This document shows positions 55,805 through 64,000 of a stretch of DNA of 64,000 bases, one piece after another (within the stretch, counting starts at the first letter, position 1; each line of letters starts with the position of its first letter). The stretch spans positions 65,922,668 to 65,986,667 of the forward strand of contig NC_134357.1 of the NCBI RefSeq assembly GCF_048569485.1, written 5' to 3'. Source of the stretch: Anomaloglossus baeobatrachus (taxonomy: Eukaryota > Chordata > Amphibia > Anura > Aromobatidae). The notes under the pieces were generated by a model that worked only from the letters and a program-made list of their open reading frames with translations, made no database searches and was not told where the DNA came from. The position numbers and the translations under genes are program-made.

Positions 55805-55887
55805 CTGTCCTTAGGAGTGATAGACTAGACCCTCTTCAAGACATCAATCAGTCCTTCTCCTCCTGCTGCTGCTGCATAGACCTGCTG
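55805..55887 (+). other. Possible non-coding 5' exon of CYP26C1
   Basis: A segment from the presumed start to GACCTGCTG followed by the strong donor GTGAGT (55888-55893). A matching acceptor TTTTTTTATTTTTTAG lies before 56381. If both are used, CYP26C1 would have an untranslated first exon. Alternatively transcription starts nearer the ATG. Confidence 0.3.
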
Positions 55888-56646
55888 GTGAGTATATCCC
55901 ATCTTCTTAGCTTTCTAGCTCCTGTACAACACCTGTTAGTAAAGTTTTATGAAGTTACTGTAAATGTCTTCCTTTTTTGTAGCTACATTTTTCTTCTTAG
56001 ATTATCACCTCTAAGTTGTAGGCAGGAATAAGGAAGCAGCAGGGTGGATATTAATGTGGAAATTGCACTGGAGATGTGTAGCCTGCAGCTATGCCCCTTA
56101 TCTTTCAGAAATAAATCTTCTTGGTTAAGCTTTTTCTTTTCTCTTTTTTGGTTAGGAATGGGGGTGATCTAAATATATCACCTTCCACAGCATGCCAAAT
56201 ATATAATAAAAATGTGAAAGCTGCAATTTTAGCCTTCTAATCAGCATAGCTGGATCTCCAGTGCTCACTATTTATTTCTTTTCAAGACTAAAAATAACTC
56301 CTTTAAAAAGGAGGAGGGAAATCTTAAATCACCTTCAGAACATTTTTTTTTTCTTTTTGGAGTTTTTTTTTATTTTTTAGGCTGAATAGACGAGGTCTCC
56401 TTCATATTTACTGAATTGTTTCTTCTTGCATTCAAGAACTGTGGGGAGATCTTCATGGATTAATCAAAGTGTTAAACATCTCAGAGAGAGAAAAAAAAAA
56501 TTAACCCGCCTCCCAGTGTCAATTAAACCATTTTCAGTGAGTGAGGCTGACTCTCCAGAGCTGGTAGTCACTTGTACAGTTGGAGGTGACACTAATTGCA
56601 TAAGAAGCAAGAACCAAGCTGAAGCCTCCAACCTCCTGGAGACAAG

Positions 56647-56853
56647 ATGTTCCTCACTACAGACCTCAATTATATGTCATTCCTGGAAGCAGCTTTTACA
56701 TCAGTCCTGTCCCTGGTGTTACTCCTGGTTGTATCTCACCAGTTATGGTCCCTGAGATGGCACAGTACTAGAGATCGCAGCAGCAATTTACCTCTGCCCA
56801 AGGGGTCCATGGGCTGGCCATTTTTTGGAGAAACCCTTCACTGGCTTGTGCAG
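56647..56853 (+). CDS. CYP26C1: CYP26C1 coding exon 1 (retinoic acid hydroxylase)
   Basis: Encodes residues 1-69 of a CYP26 P450. CYP26 enzymes oxidise retinoic acid at the 4 position in the endoplasmic reticulum membrane and shape its gradients in the embryo. Residues about 12-33 are the hydrophobic membrane anchor, followed by the basic stretch LRWHSTRDRS and the proline hinge LPLPKGSMGWPFFGETLHWL (48-67). This hinge is identical to human CYP26C1; CYP26B1 has [20 protein letters not shown]. The start is fixed by an in-frame TGA at 56620-56622 and by AAG before the ATG. The exon ends CAG before GTAAAA, at the same place as in human CYP26C1. Confidence 0.95.
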
Positions 56854-57239
56854 GTAAAAAAATATAAAAATGCATTTATTCTGATGTATTACTTTCTATT
56901 GCCATAATTACAAAGTTATAACAACTTAATGGGTTTATCTATAGCTCTGAAGAACTACAAGTACCAACAAACCCTTTGTATTATTTTTGTAGTTTGTTAT
57001 TATAGGGAATCTAAACTAAACAAATTAGTGTTTGTAGCAATTGCGTCAATCTGTACGTTGCAGAATAGCAACAGATTAATATATCTCCGTCACTAGATGG
57101 ATTTGTAGTTAAGAGAACTACAAGTATCAGAAGAGCTTTTTTCAGTGGTACTTAATCCGACTATGTAAATTTGTCTCAATTATGTTTACATTTACTGAAA
57201 TTCCTAAATAAGTATTATTTTTTAGAAATGGTGGGACCA

Positions 57240-57430
57240 CAAGTACCAAAATATTTTTCCAGCTGCTGGATAGCTGAAGACTGACATTGAGATGCCAGGT
57301 TATTCAGGGATTAATTTTACTATAATTACTAAAGCTATTGATATTATAACTTAATGCTTTTTTCATAGAAGTCAGGTAATTGTAATATTAGGTTCAAATA
57401 TAATATTGTTTACAGAATAAGTAAAACATA

Positions 57431-57492
<62 letters not shown>

Positions 57493-57522
57493 TACTATAT
57501 ATCTCTCTATATATACATACTA

Positions 57523-57600
<78 letters not shown>

Positions 57601-57619
57601 CATACATTATATGTGTATG

Positions 57620-57666
<47 letters not shown>

Positions 57667-57701
57667 GCATACACATATATATCATATATACACATACACC
57701 T

Positions 57702-57733
<32 letters not shown>

Positions 57734-57780
57734 CATACATACACGCTATATATATATATATATATATATACATACATACA

Positions 57781-57823
<43 letters not shown>

Positions 57824-58370
57824 CATACATACATACATACATACATACATACACACAATATATATACTATATGTATACTTGGGTGCCATGCTGTAAGTAT
57901 AGTTCCAAGCTGCTGGAACTTGTAGTTCCAAACTGCTGGCAATCTAGATTTACCAAGACTGACTTTGAGACCCCAGGTCATTCGGGGATTAATTTACCAT
58001 AATTACTGAAGCTATTGATATAATTTCATGTTTATAGAACTTTGACCTCAGGTAATTGTAATACTATGTTTGAATATAATATTGTTTAAGGAATAAATAG
58101 AACGTGTATACTTAGGAGGCATGCTGGAAGTTGTAGTTCCAAACTGCTTACAATCTAGATTTACCAAGACTGACATTGAGAACTCAGGTTTCTATAATTA
58201 CTAAAGCTATTGATATTATAATTTAATGTTTATAGAACTTGGACCTCAGGTAATTGTAATCTTAGGCTTGAATATAATATTGTTTAAGGAATAAATAGAG
58301 TGTGTATACTTAGGCACCATGCTGGAAGTTGTAGTTCCAAAGTGCTGGCAATCCAGATTTACTGAGGCAA
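57240..58370. repeat. Tandem duplications in CYP26C1 intron 1
   Basis: Three to four copies of a roughly 190-base segment (about 57261-57430, 57890-58108, 58109-58300, and a partial at 58300-58370). They share CTGGAAGTTGTAGTTCCAAA, CAATCTAGATTTACCAAGAC and TTTAATGTTTATAGAACTT. The first copy is split by AT-rich microsatellites. Confidence 0.75.
57428..57860. repeat. Compound TA, TC and TACA microsatellites
   Basis: TA runs at 57428-57482, 57559-57594, 57626-57666 and 57783-57820, a TC run at 57528-57558 and TACA repeats at 57820-57852. Open frames in this block are artefacts. Confidence 0.95.
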
Positions 58371-58524
58371 ATCCAAATCTATCCTTATTAGATTGATACC
58401 GATATTATTAATAATAAGAAGGTTTTGAGATCTGATCTGATTGTAGCATAAGCCAGGGATTATTAACCTGCTATGATATATTCTCTTTGCTGATTGTGAT
58501 TTACTACTTTGTGGCCACTTACAG

Positions 58525-58749
58525 GGCTCAAACTTTCACAGTTCCAGAAGGGAAAAGTATGGGAACATTTTTAAAACCCATTTGCTGGGGAAACCATTGA
58601 TTCGCGTGACCGGAGCAGAAAATGTCCGTAAGATCTTGTTAGGAGAACACCACCTGGTTAGTACACAGTGGCCGCAGAGCACCCAGATCATCCTGGGATC
58701 CAACACTCTGGTGAACTCCATTGGAGAACTCCATAGACACAAGAGAAAA
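58525..58749 (+). CDS. CYP26C1: CYP26C1 coding exon 2
   Basis: Acceptor CCACTTACAG, donor GTGAGT, 225 bases, phase 0. Encodes residues 70-144: [20 protein letters not shown], then [40 protein letters not shown] and [15 protein letters not shown]. It covers the N-terminal beta sheet and the B to C helices. The WPQS segment and HRHKRK are the CYP26 C-helix region, where a Trp and basic residues contact the heme propionates. The sequence is intact. Confidence 0.95.
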
Positions 58750-59148
58750 GTGAGTAAAAACGAAATCCCATCATGGTTTCACAAGTTTGCATTTTGATTG
58801 TGTTCTTGCCCATATGGATTTGTTATCAATGATCTTCATAGACCATGCGGTTTTGGATCTGATAATGGACCATCATGTGCCATCTAATTCTTCTAAGCCA
58901 TTATATGACCAGTATAATTGCATTTTTACAAGTTGTGATGCTCTCGTCACATGTATGAAGATGTTACAGTTTTGCTCAACCTAGTTGGTAGTCATATCCA
59001 AGTTCTGTTCTTTTTTAGTTCTTTAGTTTCTAACATACTTGTGGCATTTTTTGTTATCCATGAGCCACAATGGCTTTCTATAGAAGTGTTTTCTATAGGA
59101 ATAATAAAGGGATGTTCCTTTTAATGGATTGCCTTCCTTAATTTTTAG

Positions 59149-59424
59149 ATTATGGCCAAGGTGTTCAGCCACACGGCGCTGGAGAGCTACATCCCTCGTA
59201 TCCAGGAGGCTGTGAGTTTTGAGTTGCATGGCTGGTGCAGGGAGCCAGGCTCCATCTCCATGTTCTCCTCTGCCAAAGCTCTTACTTTCCGCATTGCTGC
59301 TCGCATTTTGCTGGGACTAAGCCTGGGGGAGAAGCAATTTAAGGAGCTGGCCCGAGTCTTTGAGCAACTGGTGGAGAATCTCTTCTCTCTCCCTCTCGAC
59401 ATCCCTTTCAGTGGTCTCCGCAAG
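59149..59424 (+). CDS. CYP26C1: CYP26C1 coding exon 3
   Basis: Acceptor TTAATTTTTAG, donor GTATGT, 276 bases, phase 0. Encodes residues 145-236, from IMAKVFSHTALESYIPRIQE to LVENLFSLPLDIPFSGLRK. It spans helices C to F. ALTFRIAARILLGLSLGE matches CYP26C1 (ALTFRMAARILLGLRLDE) better than CYP26A1 or CYP26B1. FSLPLDIPFSGLRK is the F-G region that lines the retinoid pocket. No disruptions. Confidence 0.95.
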
Positions 59425-61014
59425 GTATGTACTGAATATCCAAAGCACATCCAGTTCATGCTCCTTCTTCATTCAGTGCCTTGTTTGCTGGTTAGGTCAT
59501 GATTTATATACTGGTTCTCCAAATTTTAGCTATGCTGCTATTCATTTACAAAGAGTAAGTAACTGGGAATAGATATGCGGTGAAGGCGAGACCAATATGA
59601 CTTCCAGCTATACAGCATCCTCCGAGGACTGCCGCCTCTCAACATGTCCCGCAATAAATGTCACCTCGCCACAAGCCAGTGATGCACCATGAATGGACCA
59701 TACATAATGACCTGACCCCCTATATTGAACAAAAATAATTTATGGACATAAACAGAGCAAGAAGCCTGGATCAGGGTCCATAAATCATATGCTGAATGGG
59801 GCAGGCCGTGTGCCCCATAGTAATTCGAGTGTACGGAATAGGCTGTTTTAGTGCTGTCCTACAGCTGCTCATTTAGCAAACAGGCATGCGATGTAATTGT
59901 TCAGTAAGATCAGCGGTGAGGGTGAAAACACAGAAGAGTGAAAACATTGTCTTGCGGCTAACTGTCCAGCTGAGTGCAAGACAATGAGCAGCTCCAGGGA
60001 CTCTTCAGAGCAGGGTCTTAATGATTCCCTGCTATTTCCGAGCCAAGCAGGAATTTTTCTAAGACACAGAGGCAACAAATTTTCCTAAATCCCCCCCAAA
60101 AAACAAATCGGAATCTTCTTGCGTGATCATTCAACTAGAAATATCTGCACCAAGTCTGCCGTGTGTGAACGGATCATATCCACAGCATGCTCTACAGTGT
60201 TTTTTTCCACGGATTTCACTCTTTGCATTGTAATGGGGTAAATTCCACAATGAAAATAAGCAAAACCTGCAATATGCTCCTATTTTCATGCAGACGTTTT
60301 GCATTACATGTGATTAGGGTTTTGAAAAAACTCCCATCCACTTGTACTGTAAATTTCTGCTGCTCACCCATTTGGACCGATGTCCAGACTGATGTCGTGC
60401 ACACGGTCGGGTTTTTTTTCTCATACATGGAATTAATAAAAAAAAAAACAACCAATTTCTAGCAGTTTTCAGGATTAGATTTCACCAGTGTTTGGTCAGC
60501 TTAAAAAAAAAATTAAAAAAATAAAAATTGCAATGTCCCCCACCCACCATTATGATGTTAAGAGAGGTCAGCATACGGATGTGCGATTCAGAAGCTGTAT
60601 GTGTATATTTCCACTTACCTACTGTATTAACTGTTTGAACCGAGTGATTTTCATCTGTATAAAAACAATTCACCAAAACAAAGACATGTGAACAGCGCCA
60701 TAGGATATAATGGGTTCATATACTATCCGTGAAAAACACGATAGAACAAATACATGAAAAACAGATGTCTGAATGAGATCTGAAGCGGCCAGTAAGGCCT
60801 TACATATTTCAGACTGTAGAGCTACAAATCCATACAGGCAGAAATGAACTGCAGGTTGCAGGACTCTGGTGCATCATTTGGGTACATGTGAAGCACTGGT
60901 GGAAACAGACGGAAAGGGCCCCTGTGCAAGAACATTACATGGGGGCTTTGCAGTCCAATATCTCATCATAATGTAAAATTCCAACTGATTTGGACCCCCT
61001 GACCTCTTGAGCCC
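59425..61014. other. CYP26C1 intron 3, left part
   Basis: No exon or RNA gene seen. 60895-61014 is the left end of a repeat also found near 45440-45500 (GGGCCCCTGTGC). A/T tracts occur at 60430-60440 and 60502-60525. Confidence 0.4.
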
Positions 61015-61665
61015 ATTTACCTCTTGGGCTCCCATACCTCTTAGGCCCCCTTACCTCTTGGGCCCCCTCACCTCTTGAGCCCCCTCATCTCTTGGGCCCC
61101 CTCACCTCTTGGGCCCCCTGACCTCTTGAGCACCCTTACCTCTTGGGCCCCTTTACCTCTTGGGCTCCCTTACCTCTTAGGCCCCCTCGCTTCTTGGGCC
61201 CCCATACATCTTGGGCTCCCTTACCTCTTTGGCTCCCTTACCTCTTGGGCCCCCTTGCATTTTGGATCACCCTACCTCTTGGGGCCCCTATACCTCTTGG
61301 GCTCCCTCACCTCTTGGGCCCCTTTACCTTTCACGCCCCCATACATTTTGGGCTCCCTTACCTCTTGGGCCCCCATACCGTTTGTGCTCCCTTACCTCTT
61401 GGGCTGCCTTACCTCGTGGGCTCCTTTACCTCTTGGGCCCCCATACCTCTTGGGCTTCTTTACCTCTTGGGCTCCCATACCTCTTGGGCTTCTTTACCTC
61501 TTGGGCCCAGATACCTCTTGGGCTCCCTTACCTCTTGGGCTGCCTTACCTCGTGGGCTCCATTACCTCTTAGGCCCCCTTGCCTCTTCAGTCACCCTACC
61601 TCTTCGACCCCTATACCTCTTGGGCTCCCTCACCTCTTGGGCCCACTTATCTCTCTGGCCCCTGT
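61015..61665. repeat. 18-bp minisatellite in CYP26C1 intron 3
   Basis: About 36 units of CCTTACCTCTTGGGCTCC with CCC/CTC and AT variants. It lies within a repeat whose ends are at about 60895 and 61690. Open frames on the plus strand are artefacts of the 18-base period. Confidence 0.9.
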
Positions 61666-61740
61666 GCCACACAGCTTGCACCATTGATATGTCCACCCTT
61701 GTGATGCTTTGCAATTTGTGATCCTTTCCATGAATACTCA

Positions 61741-62111
61741 AGGGGTTGTTTTCTACTTTAGCCACTTCTTAAGTGTTGTATTCCCCAGATTAAAAGAACA
61801 TTAAACAGATACCCCTGCACTGCATCATTACGGCAGACAACATCCGCTGATGTTCGCATTCATTGTTATTTGGTGTCAGCGCTGCAGACAATCAGTGGCC
61901 ACTTGCCCCAAATTTCTGAGTGAAGTGTGAGTACTGAAACCCATTACCAGCTGCTGATCGTCTGCAGTACTTATGCAAAAACTGGTAGACACAGCACCGA
62001 TATTGCTGGTAATGGTGCCAATGTGGTAAGTATCTGGTTATTTTTTTTATCTGAAAAGGAAGAATATAGCATTTAAGGATGGGTTGTCCAAGTAGTGGAC
62101 ATCCCCTTTAA
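61741..62111. mobile_element. MITE in CYP26C1 intron 3
   Basis: AAGGGGTTGTTTTCTACTTT at the left and AAGTAGTGGACATCCCCTTT at the right, imperfectly inverted. Same family as 21738-22124. Confidence 0.55.
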
Positions 62112-62285
62112 GGGATTGCATCAGTAGAGCCATAATATACTCTCATCATGTTAATGAATGAATGACTGAATTAATGAATTTAAGATGGCCAGAAAAAGAG
62201 GATTTACGGATTCTTCAAAGTTGCTTAGAAGTATACACTCATATTGCATTTTCTTTTAGTGCTGACAGGTTATGTATTTCCACAG

Positions 62286-62441
62286 GGTATAAAAGCTCGG
62301 GATACTTTACACCAATACATGGAAGATGCCATTAAAGAGAAAATCTCACGGAGAGATCCTGAAGTGTGTGAAGATGCTCTGGACTACTTGATTGACAGCG
62401 CCAAAGAGAATGGCAAGGAGCTGAACATGCAGGAGCTAAAG
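62286..62441 (+). CDS. CYP26C1: CYP26C1 coding exon 4
   Basis: Acceptor GTATTTCCACAG, 156 bases, phase 0. Encodes residues 237-288: GIKARDTLHQYMEDAIKEKI, SRRDPEVCEDALDYLIDSAK and ENGKELNMQELK. This is the G-H helix region leading to the I helix. The donor is inferred as AAG/GTGCAG (62442), a weak but GT-type site; it matches the human boundary at MQELK. The I helix, ExxR motif and heme-binding cysteine must lie in exons beyond 64000. The gene is cut by the window, not broken. Confidence 0.9.
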
Positions 62442-62564
62442 GTGCAGTAATCATAACACCGCATGATAAAGTTTTGTCATTAGTACAACTGCTGGAGGCA
62501 TTAACACATCATCATCAATGAAGATAACCAAAAACTTACATATAAATATAGCAATAGTCTAAGG

Positions 62565-64000
62565 CAGGGGTGGGCAATTCATTTTCCCGAAGAGCCACTT
62601 CAGAAACCGTGACTGGTGAGAAGGCTGAACCAAGAGGCTGAAATTTAGTCTGCTTAATTATAATATTAACTATAATTCTTATTTTATAGTAATTGTATCA
62701 CTTACTATTGAGCACAATTAAATATGCTGACATCCATTATATACCATATGATACTTCACATAGTCTCCTATATACTGTATGAGAGCCCAAACAGCCCCAT
62801 CCATTCAGTTTGAGCCTCCACATAGCTCCCTATATACAATATGAGCCCACACTTAAGGTCCAGTCACACTAAGCAACTTACCAGCGATCCCAACAACGAT
62901 AGGGATCGCTGGTAAGTTGCTAGGAGGTCGCTGGTGAGATGTCACACTGCGACGCTCCAGCGATCCCACCAGCAACCTGACCTGGCAGCGATCGCTGGAG
63001 CGTCGCTACACAAGTTGCTGGTGAGCTCACCAGCAACCAGTGACCAGCCCCCAGCGCCGCGTGGAAGATGCTGCGCTTGGTAACTAAGGTAAATATCGGG
63101 TAACCAACCCGATATTTACCTTGGTTACCACTGCACGGAGCTACACGTGCAGAGAGCAGGGAGCAGTGCACACTGAGCGCTGGCTCCTTGCTCTCCTAGT
63201 TACAGCACACATCGGGTTAATTACCCGATGTGTACTGCAGCTAAATGTGCACAGAGCAGGGAGCAGAGCACAATGCTTAGCGCTGGCTCCTTGCTCTCCT
63301 AGTTACAGCACACATCGGGTTAATTAACCCGATGTGTCCTGCAGCTAGCTACATGTGCACAGAGCAGGAGCCGGCACTGACAGTGAGAGCGGAGGAGGCT
63401 GGTATCAAAGGTAAATATCGGGTAACCAAGGACAGGGCTTCTTGGTTACCCGATGTTTACATTGGTTACCAGCCTCCGCAGAAGCCGGCTCCTGCTGCCT
63501 GCACATTTAGTTGCTGTCTCGCTGTCACACACAGCGATCTGTGCTTCACAGCGGGACAGCAACAACTAAAAAATGGCCCAGGACATTCAGCAACAACCAA
63601 CGACCTCACAGCAGGGGCCAGGTTGTTGCTGGATGTCACACTAAGCAACATCGCTAGCAACGTCACAAAAGTTGTTCGTTAGCAGCGATGTTGCTAGCGA
63701 TGTTGCTTAGTGTGACGGGGCCTTTAGCCCCTATATATAGGATGAGCCTCCTCAAAACCTACTATATACAACAGGAGTCCCATATAACCTCCTATATAGC
63801 ATCCCACATAGCCCCTCGATATACAGTATGAGTCCCCACATAGCCCCTCTATATAAAATATGAGTCCGCACATAGCACCCTATATACAGGCTGAGCTCCC
63901 ACAAAGCCTCCTATATACTGCAGGAGCCCCATATAGCTTTCTATATTCTTTATGAACCCCACGAAGCCTCCTATATACAGCATGAGCCCCACATAGCCTC
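62565..64000. mobile_element. hAT-like element with internal minisatellite, open at the right edge
   Basis: CAGGGGTGGGCAATTCATTT and AGAGCCACTTC are typical of the hAT terminal repeat. After about 190 bases it turns into a minisatellite of about 30 bases (CTCCTATATACAGTATGAGC plus CCCACATAGCC) at 62757-62856 and 63724-64000. A PIF/Harbinger-type MITE is inserted between the two halves. Lies in CYP26C1 intron 4. Confidence 0.5.
62857..63723. mobile_element. PIF/Harbinger-type MITE (copy 9)
   Basis: Ends GGTCCAGTCACACTAAGCAA and TTGCTTAGTGTGACGGGGCC; flanks TAA (62854-62856) and TTA (63724-63726). It shares with copy 8 the internal blocks GGTAAATATCGGGTAAC and ACACATCGGGTTAATTACCC, arranged as alternating inverted units. 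Confidence 0.75.

Noticed and set aside
54981-55828. Histidine-rich or VDIVPG-repeat open frames upstream of CYP26C1
   Set aside because: An 18-base array read in different frames. No start context or domain; best explained as a minisatellite.
57434-58002. Open frames rich in YIYIYIY
   Set aside because: They are translations of TA and TACA microsatellites.
60980-61080. Retinoic-acid response element from TGACCTC motifs in CYP26C1 intron 3
   Set aside because: The TGACCT-like motifs belong to the start of the 18-bp array, and spacing does not match a DR2 or DR5 element.

Overview
The window looks like a repeat-rich amphibian nuclear genome, most likely a frog. Two partial protein-coding genes, both on the + strand, were recognised. 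EXOC6 (exocyst subunit Sec15A) ends here: its last two coding exons are at 41619-41731 and 44422-44554, and the 3' UTR runs to about 45060. CYP26C1 (retinoic-acid-degrading cytochrome P450) begins here: coding exons 1-4 are at 56647-56853, 58525-58749, 59149-59424 and 62286-62441, and the heme-binding half lies beyond the right edge. EXOC6 followed by CYP26C1 in the same direction is the conserved vertebrate order, with CYP26A1 expected next. About 12 kb separates the EXOC6 stop from the CYP26C1 start. I found no other EXOC6 exon in the first 41.6 kb, so that stretch is probably one very large intron.

The rest is layered mobile DNA and tandem arrays. Region by region: 1-5.7 kb holds a LINE fragment and two adjacent MITEs. 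5.7-9.2 kb is an LTR-like fossil that has grown a 33-bp minisatellite, split by a second LTR-like fossil. 9.9-15.5 kb is a nest of Tc1-like pieces, an LTR-like repeat carrying a MITE, and a broken Ty3/Gypsy fossil whose 5' LTR carries a young Penelope-like insertion. 15.7-26.3 kb has further Penelope-like fragments, a piggyBac-type MITE and Harbinger-type MITEs. 27.0-27.7 kb is a 47-bp satellite. 29-31.3 kb is a hAT-like element plus a solo LTR. 32-40.9 kb is a dense series of MITEs and a large palindrome. The last EXOC6 intron holds a second Penelope-like element. The intergenic region holds a 40-bp array split by a solo LTR, a long palindrome, a GATA/ACAG array and an 18-bp array just upstream of CYP26C1. 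Introns 1, 3 and 4 of CYP26C1 hold local duplications, AT tracts, an 18-bp array and another Harbinger-type MITE.

The most interesting finding is a set of hammerhead ribozyme motifs in Penelope-like elements. Three copies look catalytically intact: 12982-13024 (-), 14200-14242 (+) and 43630-43675 (-). Each has the CTGATGA and GAAA core, a helix II, a minimal helix III, a GTC cleavage triplet and a matching helix I. All share an extra adenosine between the core and helix II. The host elements are bounded by 13-14-bp target duplications, and one sits inside the terminal EXOC6 intron. Several decayed relatives (158-194, 15929-15964, 17277-17318, about 38075-38103) show that the family has been active here repeatedly. 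A second useful pattern is a GC-rich MITE family of about 0.5-0.9 kb with TAA/TTA target duplications. In two cases the empty site is visible in a paralogous repeat arm.
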